Position numbers and translations under genes: made by a program. Below the pieces are notes generated by a model that was not told the origin of the DNA, ran no database searches, and saw only the letters and a program-made list of their open reading frames with translations. Of a stretch of DNA of 64,000 nucleotides, positions 25,812 to 34,139 are shown one piece after another. The DNA is from Terrabacter sp. Ter38 (GTDB lineage Bacteria; Actinomycetota; Actinomycetes; Actinomycetales; Dermatophilaceae): assembly GCF_024519435.1 (NCBI RefSeq), contig NZ_JALJRZ010000008.1, positions 124,001-188,000 of the forward strand, written 5' to 3'. Within the stretch, counting starts at the first letter, position 1. Every line of letters begins with the position of its first letter.

Positions 25812-26050
25812 GGTAACTGTAGGCATGGTGTGACCCCGATCGCAAGCAGGTGGTCGCGGTCCGGCGCGCCGCGCCCCTGACCTGCACAAACGTCACTCCA
25901 GTCCCAGGCGTCCCGGCGTGTCGCGAAGCATCCATCCCCAACATCTAGGGGTGGCCGGCGCCACCCACTCCCCCATCTACGGGTCCACGAGGGTATGCCG
26001 CCCGGCCGCGACCGCGACGATCGGGCCCTCCGGGCACCACGGCCGTCAGA

Positions 26051-26075
26051 CCCGGCCCCGGTGCGCGGGGTCGGG
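26051..26075 (-). terminator. Hairpin after the cNMP-binding gene
   Basis: CCCGGCCCCG (26051-26060) pairs with CGGGGTCGGG (26066-26075) with one mismatch, loop of 5. It lies 13 nt past the stop of the gene on the minus strand. Confidence 0.6.
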
Positions 26076-26087
26076 TGGCGCCGCCGG

Positions 26088-26516
26088 TCAGCGGGCCGCG
26101 GCCTCGCCGAGCTGCACCTCGAGCTGGCGCACGCGGGTGACGAGCCCCTTCAGCAGCAGGACGGCGGTGTGCGGGTGCTGGTCGATGAGGTCGGTGAACG
26201 CGGCGGGCGAGAGCCGGAAGGCACTGAGTCCGTCGGGGCCACTCGTGACCGTGGCCGTGCGCCCTGACCCGTCGATGAGCGACATCTCACCGAAGTAGTC
26301 ACCCTTCGACAGCGAGCCGACTCCTCGGCCGTCGACGTCGACGTCGGCCGTCCCCTCGAGCAGCATCACCATGCCGGCACCGCGGTCGCCCTGCTTGACG
26401 ACGGGGACGCCGGGGCCCACCTTCACCGTGGATCCGCGCGCGATCACCTCTTCGACGAGGTCGTCGGGCAGCTCGCAGAAGAGCTCGACGGCGCAGAGCG
26501 AGTCCTTCAGGCTCAT
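26088..26516 (-). CDS. Stand-alone cyclic-nucleotide-binding domain protein
   Basis: A 142-residue protein made of one cNMP-binding (CAP effector) domain: LFCELPDDLVEEVIARGSTVKVGPGVPVVKQGDRGAGMVMLLEGTADV, then the phosphate-binding cassette LSKGDYFGEMSLIDGSGRTATV (G-E-x-S/A-L ... R-T-A). There is no helix-turn-helix, so it cannot act as a CRP-type DNA binder alone; it may regulate a partner. GGGAGGCACTTC precedes the ATG. Confidence 0.85.
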   Translation of the reverse strand: MSLKDSLCAVELFCELPDDLVEEVIARGSTVKVGPGVPVVKQGDRGAGMVMLLEGTADVDVDGRGVGSLSKGDYFGEMSLIDGSGRTATVTSGPDGLSAFRLSPAAFTDLIDQHPHTAVLLLKGLVTRVRQLEVQLGEAAAR

Positions 26517-26646
26517 GAAGTGCCTCCCACCTCGTTGGCCCACTCGCGGGCCGGCCCTTCGACGGTAGCCCTCCTCGGAGCAAGCGGGTAGGCATTCACC
26601 CAAGACGAGGAGGGGTGGTCCGGGAGGCCCTCCACGACCCCATCGC

Positions 26647-27405
26647 TCAGCGCAGCCGCGCGATGGCGGGCCGGGTCGCGAACCACAGGCAGAGCACCGA
26701 CATCGCTGCGCCGTAGACGACAGCGGCCAGGAGGACCGAGGTGCCGGCGGCGAGCGCCCCGAAGGCCGGGATCGCGAGCGGCACCAGCGCCATGTCACCG
26801 AGGCTCGAGACCGACGAGACGCGTCCGAGGTGGCTCGGCGCGATGGTGCGCTGGTACGTCCCCGAGAGCCACACCGACGCTGCACCCGCCGCGACGCCGA
26901 TGAGGAGCATCGACGCCGACAGGACGGCACGTGAGCCGACGCCGGTGCCCGCGATGCAGACACCCTGACCGACGAGCGCGGCGAAGCCGGCGCGAGCCGG
27001 CTGGGCCACTCGCCAACGGATGCCGACGGCGCTGCCGGAGATCGCCCCCACGGCGAACGCCGCCTCGGCGGCGCCGAGCCAGCCCGGCCCCCAGCCGGAG
27101 CTGCTGACCCGCAGGGCGATCCCGAGGGCGATGACCGGCGAGACGAAGACGTTGAGGGCCGCGAGCCCGAGGACGAGCAGTCGGGCCGACTCGTCCCCGC
27201 GCAGGTATGCCGCCCCGTCCTTCAGGCTGGCCGTCCACGACGCGTGAGGCCCCTCGACGGCCAGCAGCTCGCACAGCCAGCGACGGGTCGGATGGTGGAA
27301 GGCGGTGAGGACGTCGAGGAGGGCGTTGCCCGTCTCACTGCCGAGCGTGTCGACGGAGGCGGGGCTCGTGGCGGCATGGCGCTCGGAGGCGGGACGTCGT
27401 GGCAT
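26647..27405 (-). CDS. ArsR N-terminus fused to C-terminal half of an MFS transporter (chimera)
   Basis: A 252-residue frame. Residues 25-52 (GNALLDVLTAFHHPTRRWLCELLAVEGP) are the first helices of an ArsR-type winged helix. From about residue 55 (HASWTASLKDGAAYLRGDESARLLVLGLAALNVFVSPVIALGIAL) it becomes the second half of an MFS permease with about six TM segments. Neither half is complete: the recognition helix and the first six TMs are missing. An in-frame deletion joining an ArsR gene to a neighbouring transporter gene is the simplest explanation. It is probably non-functional, although the frame is open and an RBS-like GAGG precedes the ATG. Confidence 0.65.
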   Translation of the reverse strand: MPRRPASERHAATSPASVDTLGSETGNALLDVLTAFHHPTRRWLCELLAVEGPHASWTASLKDGAAYLRGDESARLLVLGLAALNVFVSPVIALGIALRVSSSGWGPGWLGAAEAAFAVGAISGSAVGIRWRVAQPARAGFAALVGQGVCIAGTGVGSRAVLSASMLLIGVAAGAASVWLSGTYQRTIAPSHLGRVSSVSSLGDMALVPLAIPAFGALAAGTSVLLAAVVYGAAMSVLCLWFATRPAIARLR

Positions 27406-27532
27406 GCGCCCAGCCTCGGGTGCGCGCCTGATGTTTCACAAGCGCTCTTGTATGACTCCCGCGATGTCGCCGACGTGGCGGGGCAGGCCCGGGTGCTTGC
27501 CCCGCACGCCGTCATGACAGAGTCTGCCTACT

Positions 27533-28810
27533 GTGACAAACCGGACATCGTCAGCAGACGTCCTCGACCCGGCTCAGCGACGCGAGGACGCGTTGGCCGG
27601 CTACGACGTGCTCGGCAACGCTCCCCAGCGCGAGCTGCAGGCCCTCGTCGACATCGCGGCGCAGGTGTGCGCCGTGCCCCGCGCGGCGATCAACCTCATC
27701 ACGGCCTCGCACCAGCACCAGATCGCCACCACCGGTTTCGACGCCTCCATCTGCGCCCGCGAGGACTCGATGTGTGCCGCCGTGCTCCAGCACACCCACC
27801 GCGTCGTCGTGCCCGATGCGAGCCTCGACGTCCGGTTCCGCGAGAACCCTTTCGTGACGGGCGTCCTCGGAACCGTCCGTTTCTACGCATCGGCGCCACT
27901 GACGACGCCGGACGGCGTCATCATCGGTCGTCTCTGCGTCTTCGACTCCCAGCCGCGCGCGCTCGACGAGGCGCAGGAGCAGGCTCTCGTCGCCATCGCC
28001 GAACGCGTCGTCGACGTTCTCGAGCTCCGTCTGCGCACCCACGAGCTGGAGGACTCGCTCGCGGCGCTCACCGAGACGAGGGACGAGCTCCACCGGTCCA
28101 ACGAGGCCCTGTCGGTCTTCGCAGGACAGGTCAGCCACGACCTGCGCACGCCGCTCACCGCGATCATGGCGAGCACCGAGATGCTCGGCCAGCAGCCCGC
28201 AGTGGCCGGGGACGAGTGGTCCGAACGGCTCGTCGCCACGGCTTTCCGCTCCGCCACGCGCATGGCCGGGATGATCGAGCAGATCCTCGCCCATGCCCGC
28301 GTCGGTGCCGAGCTGCACCGCAGCGACACCGACCTCGACGAGGTGCTCTCCTCGGTGCTCGAGGACCTCGACCCGACGCTGACCGCCCGGTCGGCGACGG
28401 TCACGACGGGGGCGCTGCCGACCCTGCCCGCAGACGCGCAGCAGCTCTACTCGGTGCTGCTCAACCTCGTCTCCAACGCGGTGAAGTACGCCCGTCCCGG
28501 CGTCGCGCCTGTCATCGAGATCTCGGCGGTGCGGGTCAGCGACTCGTGGCGCATCTCGGTGCGCGACAACGGGATCGGCATCTCCACCGCGGACCGCGAG
28601 CGCGTCTTCGGCCTCTTCAACCGCGTCGAGACGTCTGTCGACGGCAGCGGGATCGGCTTGGCCACGGTCAAGCGGATCATCGAGGCGCACGGAGGCTCGA
28701 TCGGGATCAGCTCGGTGGACGGTCCCGGCACGGACGTGTGGTTCGAGCTGCCGGCGCGGCTGCCCGACCACGACGAGCACGACGGGTACGACGGGCTCGG
28801 AGCGGACTGA
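27533..28810 (+). CDS. GAF-domain sensor histidine kinase (orphan)
   Basis: A 425-residue cytoplasmic kinase. A GAF domain spans about 35-170 (LQALVDIAAQVCAVPRAAINLITASHQHQIATTGFD ... SAPLTTPDGVIIGRLCVFD). A short coiled coil is followed by the HisKA domain with the phosphorylated His in FAGQVSHDLRTPLTAIM. The HATPase domain shows N-box LLNLVSNAVKYARPG, G1 ISVRDNGIGIS and G2 DGSGIGLATVKRI. No TM segment and no adjacent response regulator. It starts with GTG. Its 3' end overlaps the convergent membrane-protein gene by 104 nt. Confidence 0.92.
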   Translation: MTNRTSSADVLDPAQRREDALAGYDVLGNAPQRELQALVDIAAQVCAVPRAAINLITASHQHQIATTGFDASICAREDSMCAAVLQHTHRVVVPDASLDVRFRENPFVTGVLGTVRFYASAPLTTPDGVIIGRLCVFDSQPRALDEAQEQALVAIAERVVDVLELRLRTHELEDSLAALTETRDELHRSNEALSVFAGQVSHDLRTPLTAIMASTEMLGQQPAVAGDEWSERLVATAFRSATRMAGMIEQILAHARVGAELHRSDTDLDEVLSSVLEDLDPTLTARSATVTTGALPTLPADAQQLYSVLLNLVSNAVKYARPGVAPVIEISAVRVSDSWRISVRDNGIGISTADRERVFGLFNRVETSVDGSGIGLATVKRIIEAHGGSIGISSVDGPGTDVWFELPARLPDHDEHDGYDGLGAD

Positions 28811-29399
28811 CCGGACGTCGAGCGCGGACGAGCACGACGAACGCGACGACGCCGGCCGTCGGTGCCCCGACATCCATGAGGATCACCTGACAGACCGTGC
28901 CGATGTAGGCCCAGAGGACGGATCCGTCGTCGAGGGCATGGCCGGCGGCGGAGGCGCCCGAGCTCGCGGCGCTCTCGAGCAGGGCGGCTCCGGCGACGGT
29001 CGCCGCCTCGGCGAGGGCCGTGAGCGCTGCCCACCGCAGTCGCGCCAGGACGGCCCCGGTCGTCACCGTGGGTGGCGTCGGCCAGGTCGGCAGCCGCGCG
29101 ACCGCGGGACCGTCGACGGCCGAACCCGTGCGGACGACCGGCTCCATGCCCGGCCGGGAAAGGGCGACCGCGAGGACGACCCCGAAGCCGACGACGCCCA
29201 GCAGAGAGGTGGGTGCCAGCGCATGGAGGGCGCCATCGCCCGCGGCGGTCCCGCCGTCGGTGATCCAGCCGACCGCGACGTAGGGCAGCGCCTGGAGCAC
29301 GACGAGGCACAGGCACGCCCGGGCGACGAGACGATCGCGTCGATCGCACTCTGCCCTCCGTTCGAGATGCCCGGTCGGCTCGTCGTCGAACGAGATCAC
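28707..29399 (-). CDS. Four-TM membrane protein, third gene of the DUF1023 cassette
   Basis: A 230-residue protein of no family I recognise. TM segments are LVARACLCLVVLQALPYVAVGWI, LAPTSLLGVVGFGVVLAVALS, a third around ALTALAEAATVAGAALLE and a fourth LWAYIGTVCQVILMDVGAPTAGVVAFVVLV, followed by a very basic Arg-rich tail. The GTG start overlaps the TGA of the hydrolase gene (GTGA), supporting this start and translational coupling. The 3' end runs antisense into the kinase gene, so the true stop region is unusual; the tail may not be conserved. Confidence 0.6.
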   Translation of the reverse strand: MISFDDEPTGHLERRAECDRRDRLVARACLCLVVLQALPYVAVGWITDGGTAAGDGALHALAPTSLLGVVGFGVVLAVALSRPGMEPVVRTGSAVDGPAVARLPTWPTPPTVTTGAVLARLRWAALTALAEAATVAGAALLESAASSGASAAGHALDDGSVLWAYIGTVCQVILMDVGAPTAGVVAFVVLVRARRPVSPLRARRTRRARRGRAAAPAARTTRPCRDRPPS

Positions 29400-31174
29400 G
29401 GGACGAGCCTCGGCCAGCGCATGGGGTCGGTCCCCAGGCTCGGTCCGGTCGTCGTGCAGGCCCTCTCGTCGGCGCCCTGGAAGACCCGCAGGTCGGGACG
29501 GCCGGCCGCCACGGCGACGAGGTTGCGCGCACTGTCGGTGCCGGCCCGGAGGTAGTCGGAGTGACCCGTGGAGGTGCGACGGACATCGACGAAGTCGGAT
29601 CGCGGGTGGAGCCAGTGGTTGCATCCGGTCCCCGTCTGCTTGAGCGCGAACGTCGAGAGCCGGCTCGCGCCCACGACGTCAGCCGGCGCCGTGCCGTGCA
29701 CCATCCAGCCGTAGCCGAAGACGTCGTCGCCCACCGCGCCGAGGACGTTGAGGGAGCCTGGCTTGAGGGCCGTGTGCGCCATGTCAGAGAACGGCAGTCC
29801 AGGCGCCCCGAAGACGGCGACGTCGTCGATGGCACTCGTGTGAAGCGAGGCGTAGCCGGCGAGCGTGGCGCCGTACGAGTGGGCCCAGACCGTCTGGTGA
29901 GCCGGACGGTCCCGCGCGGCCTCGACACCGGTCACGAAGTCGGCCAGCGAGCCGGCGCCGTCGCGGGCGAGCTTGCCGTTGAGGACGTTCCGGTCCACGG
30001 ACGTGACGATCTCGTGGACCTGCGGGGCGTCGTACCCCATCCAGGTCACGACTGCGACGTCCTCACCGCGCGCCACCGCCCTGGCCTCCGAACGCATCCG
30101 CCTGAAGCTGTCGTCGTAGCGGCGGAGATCGGCACCCACCATGGTCGACAACCCACCGACGAACGTGACGACGTGGTCGGCCCGGTCGACGTCGCCGATC
30201 GCGACGACCGCCTTGACGTCGAGCCCGGTGGGGTCGACGAGGAGCAGACGCCGGGGTCCACCGTCGCGACGTCCGAGCACGTCGCGCACCGCCTGCAGGG
30301 CCGCCACGTGCTCGGCCGCACGGGTGCGCTCGGCGGCATTGCTCGCAGACGCCGACCGCTGCGCCTCCCGTTCGCGGGTCCAGGCCGCCTGTTCCGCTCG
30401 GCCCAGCAGGGCGAGGTTGGCCTCGTGGCGAGCGGCGGCGGGCACCCCGTCGCGGGGACCCACCCAGTCCGGACGCTCGCGGATGGCGCGGCGTCGTTCC
30501 TCATCGGTCAGGGACCGCCACCAGGCGGCGGAGGCGAACACGTGACCGCCGACCCCGGCACTCGTCGAGGACACCGCAGGCGGAGGTGGCAGCTGCCGGG
30601 GGAACGGCTGCGCAGGATTCCCCAGAGACGCCGTCGCCCCACGAGCGGCGGTCAGCAGCGCCCTCCAGAGCTCGTCGTCGGTCTGGCTCGCGGCCTGTCG
30701 GGCCTGCATGAGGCAGGCGTGCACCTCGACCCTCAACAGGTCGTCGAGCCGTGCCCGGTGCGCCTCGCCGGCAAGGTCTCCGAGCGACGCGCGCACGGGA
30801 AGGAAGAGCCGACCCTCGCCGTCGACCCAGGCGCCTTCGTCGGCCGCCCGACGGTCGGCGCGACCGACGAGGTCGAGCGCCGACTGCAGACGTGCCGCGG
30901 CGTGCCCGACCGCGTGACCGGTCACCGCGATGCTCCCCGCGAGTCGGCCGAGGCCGACGACGACGAGGCCGTAGCGGTCGGCGGCCGCCGAGGAGGCCGC
31001 GCCCGACCAGCGCGGCGCGGCAGAGCGACGCCACAGCACGATCTCTGCGAGGCCGAGGACCCGGAGGCGATGCTCCTCGAGGCGGCGGCCCACCTCGAGC
31101 AGCGACTGAGGTCGGCAGCCCCGGACGTCTGCGACGGTCATGGTCAGCGCGGCACCGGCACCACCCGACCTCAT
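29396..31174 (-). CDS. DUF1023 alpha/beta-hydrolase
   Basis: A 592-residue protein. The C-terminal half is an alpha/beta-hydrolase of the DUF1023 type: LLLVDPTGLDVKAVVAIGDVDRADHVVTFVGGLSTMV, then the nucleophile elbow TVWAHSYGATLAGYA (Ser in H-S-Y-G) and a late Gly-His segment (TSTGHSDYL). The N-terminal half is helical and WXG100/ESX-substrate-like. ATG 31174 overlaps the TGA of the preceding WXG100-like gene (ATGA). DUF1023 proteins are often found beside WXG100 proteins in actinobacteria; the substrate and export route are unknown. Confidence 0.85.
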   Translation of the reverse strand: MRSGGAGAALTMTVADVRGCRPQSLLEVGRRLEEHRLRVLGLAEIVLWRRSAAPRWSGAASSAAADRYGLVVVGLGRLAGSIAVTGHAVGHAAARLQSALDLVGRADRRAADEGAWVDGEGRLFLPVRASLGDLAGEAHRARLDDLLRVEVHACLMQARQAASQTDDELWRALLTAARGATASLGNPAQPFPRQLPPPPAVSSTSAGVGGHVFASAAWWRSLTDEERRRAIRERPDWVGPRDGVPAAARHEANLALLGRAEQAAWTREREAQRSASASNAAERTRAAEHVAALQAVRDVLGRRDGGPRRLLLVDPTGLDVKAVVAIGDVDRADHVVTFVGGLSTMVGADLRRYDDSFRRMRSEARAVARGEDVAVVTWMGYDAPQVHEIVTSVDRNVLNGKLARDGAGSLADFVTGVEAARDRPAHQTVWAHSYGATLAGYASLHTSAIDDVAVFGAPGLPFSDMAHTALKPGSLNVLGAVGDDVFGYGWMVHGTAPADVVGASRLSTFALKQTGTGCNHWLHPRSDFVDVRRTSTGHSDYLRAGTDSARNLVAVAAGRPDLRVFQGADERACTTTGPSLGTDPMRWPRLVP

Positions 31175-31473
31175 CTGGTGTCACCGAGCGACGACCGAAG
31201 GGCGCGCTGGGACGTCTGCTCGACGGCGTCGTAGGTGTCGGCCGCCGCGACGAGGCAACGCCCCAGCTCGCGCAGCTCCCAGCGGGTCCCGGCCAACCGC
31301 GCCTGCCATGCCGCGGCGACCTGGCCGAGCCCGCCCGCGACACGGCCACCGGGGATCGCCCCTGCGAGTGGTCGCAGCTCGTCAGCGATCCTCAGCCGGT
31401 GCACCCGCTCCAGCACCTCGCCGACCGAGGCGGCGTCGTCGCGCAGCGCGCCGGTGTCCACGTCGTAGCGCAT
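31171..31473 (-). CDS. WXG100/ESX-like small helical protein
   Basis: A 100-residue all-helical protein: MRYDVDTGALRDDAASVGEVLERVHRL, a Gly-rich break, and AAAWQARLAGTRWELRELGRCLVAAADTYDAVEQTSQRAL, with paired Trp-x-x-R positions near the turn and the Y-x-x-x-E secretion-like pattern (YDAVE) that marks many type VII substrates. GGGAGCAGGGG precedes the ATG. First gene of a three-gene coupled cassette. No ESX secretion ATPase is in the window. Confidence 0.7.
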   Translation of the reverse strand: MRYDVDTGALRDDAASVGEVLERVHRLRIADELRPLAGAIPGGRVAGGLGQVAAAWQARLAGTRWELRELGRCLVAAADTYDAVEQTSQRALRSSLGDTR

Positions 31474-31571
31474 CCCCTGCTCCCTTCCGAGGACAGCCAC
31501 GCTAGGTACGGAGGCCGAGGACCCGGGCTCGTCGTCCACAGGGTCGGGAACCGCAACGTGCGGGAACAGCA

Positions 31572-31604
31572 GGACGCCGCACCCCGGTCAGGGGTGCGGC
31601 GTCC
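31572..31604 (-). terminator. Hairpin downstream of the LysM gene
   Basis: Perfect 14-bp stem: GGACGCCGCACCCC (31572-31585) pairs with 31591-31604, loop GGTCA. It lies on the minus strand between the LysM gene and the WXG100-like gene. A weaker stem (CCGGCC...GGCCGG) next to a GGCATAC motif at 31703 is closer to the LysM stop. Confidence 0.7.
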
Positions 31605-31735
31605 GGGGCAGGAACGGCGGGGTCGAAGCGCCGCTACCGCCAGCCGCTGAAGGTGGAGCCAACGCGGCGGATCGGAAGGCCGGAACGGGCAGCCGGACAC
31701 ACGGCATACGCCCCGGCCGGCGTGGGAGGGCCGGG

Positions 31736-32140
31736 TCAGCGACTCGGGACGACGATCTGCTGGCCGGCGTGGATCGAGGTGGTGCTGAGCGCGTTGGCGA
31801 TCTGCAGCTCGACGACACCCTGGGCCGGGGTCAGCTCGGGCAGCTCGCGGGCGGCGATGCCCGAGAGCGTCTGCCCGGCCTGGACCGTGACGGTGCGAGG
31901 CTCCCCCGTGGCCGACGCGAGCTGGCCGGCAAGGCCGACGCCGAGGACGGAGACGACTCCCGCGACGAGGAGGGTCACGACGAGGCGACCGAAACGCGTC
32001 AGGCGCATCGGCGGCCTCGCGGCGCGAGCCGCCTCGGGCCCGGTGGGGACGAGGACGAGACGGGGCCGACCGGTCGGCCGCGATCGCGCGGGCTCCTCGG
32101 TGTGCGGCTGACGAACGGCCTCGAGGACGATGGCGCTCAT
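31736..32140 (-). CDS. SOS-controlled membrane LysM protein (YneA/DivS/ChiZ-like)
   Basis: A 134-residue protein: a basic cytoplasmic N-terminus, one TM segment (LVVTLLVAGVVSVLGVGLAGQLA, about 52-75) and an extracytoplasmic LysM domain (RTVTVQAGQTLSGIAARELPE ... LQIANALSTTSIHAGQQIVVP). A small LysM protein divergent from lexA is the known position of SOS cell-division inhibitors (YneA in Bacillus, DivS in Corynebacterium, ChiZ/Rv2719c in Mycobacterium). GGGGAGGTCACC precedes the ATG, and a perfect LexA box lies 28 nt upstream. It should delay division during DNA damage. Confidence 0.85.
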   Translation of the reverse strand: MSAIVLEAVRQPHTEEPARSRPTGRPRLVLVPTGPEAARAARPPMRLTRFGRLVVTLLVAGVVSVLGVGLAGQLASATGEPRTVTVQAGQTLSGIAARELPELTPAQGVVELQIANALSTTSIHAGQQIVVPSR

Positions 32141-32167
32141 GGTGACCTCCCCTTGCTCCTGATCTGG

Positions 32168-32276
32168 CGAACACGTGTTCGATAGAACGTCTGTACGAGT
32201 TGTAGCACGTATGTTCGATGAAGTCGAGACACGCCTCGAACAGGTGTTTGGCAACTGTGTTCGAACTGCGTAGTCT
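32168..32276. promoter_or_regulatory. lexA / LysM divergent SOS control region
   Basis: Three elements. A perfect box CGAACACGTGTTCG (32168-32181) faces the LysM gene. A one-mismatch box CGAACAGGTGTTTG (32237-32250) faces lexA. A half site GTGTTCGAAC (32257-32266) lies just inside it. TTTGGC (32247-32252), 18 nt, TAGTCT (32271-32276) is a plausible lexA promoter overlapped by the second box. A further weak match (AGCAC-GTAT-GTTCG, 32204-32217) lies between. LexA autoregulation and repression of the LysM gene are expected. Confidence 0.88.
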
Positions 32277-32368
32277 TTCCTCACACCACAGACCTCACCA
32301 GCCACCACTGACACTGGCCCCACATCCAGCGTCACGAAGCGGACTGACGAGCCGACGAAGGGGACACC

Positions 32369-33094
32369 ATGGGCGTGACCGAGCTTCCCGATCGCGAGAC
32401 CGGTGACGGTCTCACCGTCCGCCAGCGGCGGGTGCTCGAGGTCATCCGCAACTCCGTCGACCGGCGCGGCTACCCGCCGAGCATGCGCGAGATCGGTGAC
32501 GCCGTCGGCCTGGCCAGCCCCTCGAGCGTCTCCCACCAGCTCAACGCCCTCGTCGCCAAGGGCTACCTCCGACGCGACCCCAACCGGCCCCGGGCCCTCG
32601 AGGTCGTCTCGCCCGACGCGAAGGCCGAGGAGCTCGGCTACCGCGGAGGCGACCCGACCGTGCCACGTCCACGGGGCGACCACTACGACACCGAGACCGA
32701 CTCGGGCGACGCGCGCCCCGAGGCCTCCTACGTCCCGGTGCTCGGCCAGATCGCGGCCGGCGTGCCGATCACGGCCGAGGAGGTCGTCGAGGACGTCTTC
32801 CCGCTGCCCAAGCAGCTCGTGGGCGAGGGCGATCTCTTCCTGCTCAAGGTCACCGGCGACTCGATGGTCGAGGCCGCCATCTGCGACGGCGACTGGGTCG
32901 TCGTGCGCCAGCAGCAGCACGCCGAGAACGGCGACGTCGTGGCCGCGATGCTCGACAACGAGGCCACGGTGAAGACGTTCAAGCGCACCGACGGGCACGT
33001 GTGGCTCATGCCGCACAACCCCGACTTCTCGCCCATCGACGGCGACCACGCGACGATCCTCGGCAAGGTCACGGCGGTCCTGCGCCGGCTCTGA
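32369..33094 (+). CDS. lexA: SOS repressor LexA
   Basis: A 241-residue repressor and self-cleaving peptidase. The N-terminal winged helix has [25 protein letters not shown]. The autocleavage site is Ala130-Gly131 (GQIAAGVP) and the catalytic dyad is Ser165 ([10 protein letters not shown]) and Lys202 (EATVKTF). RecA filaments should stimulate cleavage and release SOS genes. AAGGGGACACC precedes the ATG. Targets visible in this window are lexA itself, the LysM gene and probably the DUF222/HNH gene at 11123. Confidence 0.97.
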   Translation: MGVTELPDRETGDGLTVRQRRVLEVIRNSVDRRGYPPSMREIGDAVGLASPSSVSHQLNALVAKGYLRRDPNRPRALEVVSPDAKAEELGYRGGDPTVPRPRGDHYDTETDSGDARPEASYVPVLGQIAAGVPITAEEVVEDVFPLPKQLVGEGDLFLLKVTGDSMVEAAICDGDWVVVRQQQHAENGDVVAAMLDNEATVKTFKRTDGHVWLMPHNPDFSPIDGDHATILGKVTAVLRRL

Positions 33095-33121
33095 CAGCGC
33101 GCGCTCCCACCGACCACGTAT

Positions 33122-33148
33122 GCCGTCGGCGCCCTCCGCGCCGGCGGC
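33122..33148 (+). terminator. Hairpin downstream of lexA
   Basis: GCCGTCGGCGC (33122-33132) pairs with GCGCCGGCGGC (33138-33148) with one G-U, loop CCTCC. A GTATGCC motif (33118-33124) overlaps the left arm. Confidence 0.65.
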
Positions 33149-33224
33149 ATCGTCGCGTCCGGGAGGCGTATCGGACGCGGCGACGCGAGACTCTGGTGTC
33201 GTGAGTCCTGCGAAGGAGACCGCC

Positions 33225-34136
33225 ATGGCACCCGGCCGCACCCGCGACGTCGTCTTCACCTACCGCTACCTGCGTGGCGCGATGATCGCCCTGCTCCTCA
33301 TGCTGCTGCTCTCGGTCGGCTACCAGTGGTGGTGGGAGACCGACCACTCGTGCTGGCTCGGCTCGATCAGCGCGTACTACTACACGCCGGCGCGGACCGT
33401 CTTCGTCGGCTCGTTGTGCGCGCTCGGGGCCAGCCTCATCGCCTACAAGGGCCACTCGCCCGAGGAGGACGTGCTGCTCAACTTCTCGGGGTTCATGGCC
33501 TTCGTCGTGGCCATGGTCCCGACGGTGCCGGACGGCCGGTGCGGGCCCAACGCGTACTCCCAGACCCCGGCCGAGATCGCCGCGGCCGTGCGCAACAACA
33601 TCTGGTCCCTCGTGGTGGTCGGGGTCCTCGCTGCCGTCGTGGCCGCCGGGCTCAAGCGCGGCGCGATGACACGCGACCCGTCCGACGGGCCCACCGTGCG
33701 CTCGGTGCTCGTCACCGTCGCGTGCGGGTTCGTGCTGCTCGCCGAGCTGGCCCTCTTCCTCTTCCTGCGCGACCGGTTCATCGCACTGAGCCACGGCATC
33801 GCCGCAGGCACCATGGTGGCGGGGGTGATCGCCGTCATGGTCTTCAGCGCGATGCGGGCCGAGGAGCGGCACCAGGGGAGCACAGCGAGCCCCGGCACGA
33901 GCGGGACCACCTACAAGCGCATCTACATCGCGATCGCGGTCGCCCTGGCCGTCGCCCTCGGGGTGACGGTGCTGACGGCCGTGACGGTGCTCGGCTTCGA
34001 CCACCTCGTCCTCATCGCCGAGGTCATCATCATCGTGCTCTTCGCCGCCTACTGGGCCGTGCAGACCAAGGAGCTGTGGGACCTGCGCGAGGCCGATGGC
34101 GCCGAGGCACGCTCGGCTCGGTCGGTGGCCGAATAG
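33225..34136 (+). CDS. Multi-TM membrane protein, unknown function
   Basis: A 303-residue integral membrane protein with about seven hydrophobic segments, including GAMIALLLMLLLSVGY, TVFVGSLCALGASLIAY, LLNFSGFMAFVVAMV, NIWSLVVVGVLAAVVAAG, LVTVACGFVLLAELALFLFL and IAIAVALAVALGVTVLTAVTVL. The first outer loop has SCWLGSISAYYYTPARTVF, reminiscent of DUF998-like proteins. GAAGGAGACCGCC precedes ATG 33225. It follows lexA by 130 nt with a hairpin between, so independent transcription is likely. Confidence 0.7.
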   Translation: MAPGRTRDVVFTYRYLRGAMIALLLMLLLSVGYQWWWETDHSCWLGSISAYYYTPARTVFVGSLCALGASLIAYKGHSPEEDVLLNFSGFMAFVVAMVPTVPDGRCGPNAYSQTPAEIAAAVRNNIWSLVVVGVLAAVVAAGLKRGAMTRDPSDGPTVRSVLVTVACGFVLLAELALFLFLRDRFIALSHGIAAGTMVAGVIAVMVFSAMRAEERHQGSTASPGTSGTTYKRIYIAIAVALAVALGVTVLTAVTVLGFDHLVLIAEVIIIVLFAAYWAVQTKELWDLREADGAEARSARSVAE

Positions 34137-34139
34137 CCT

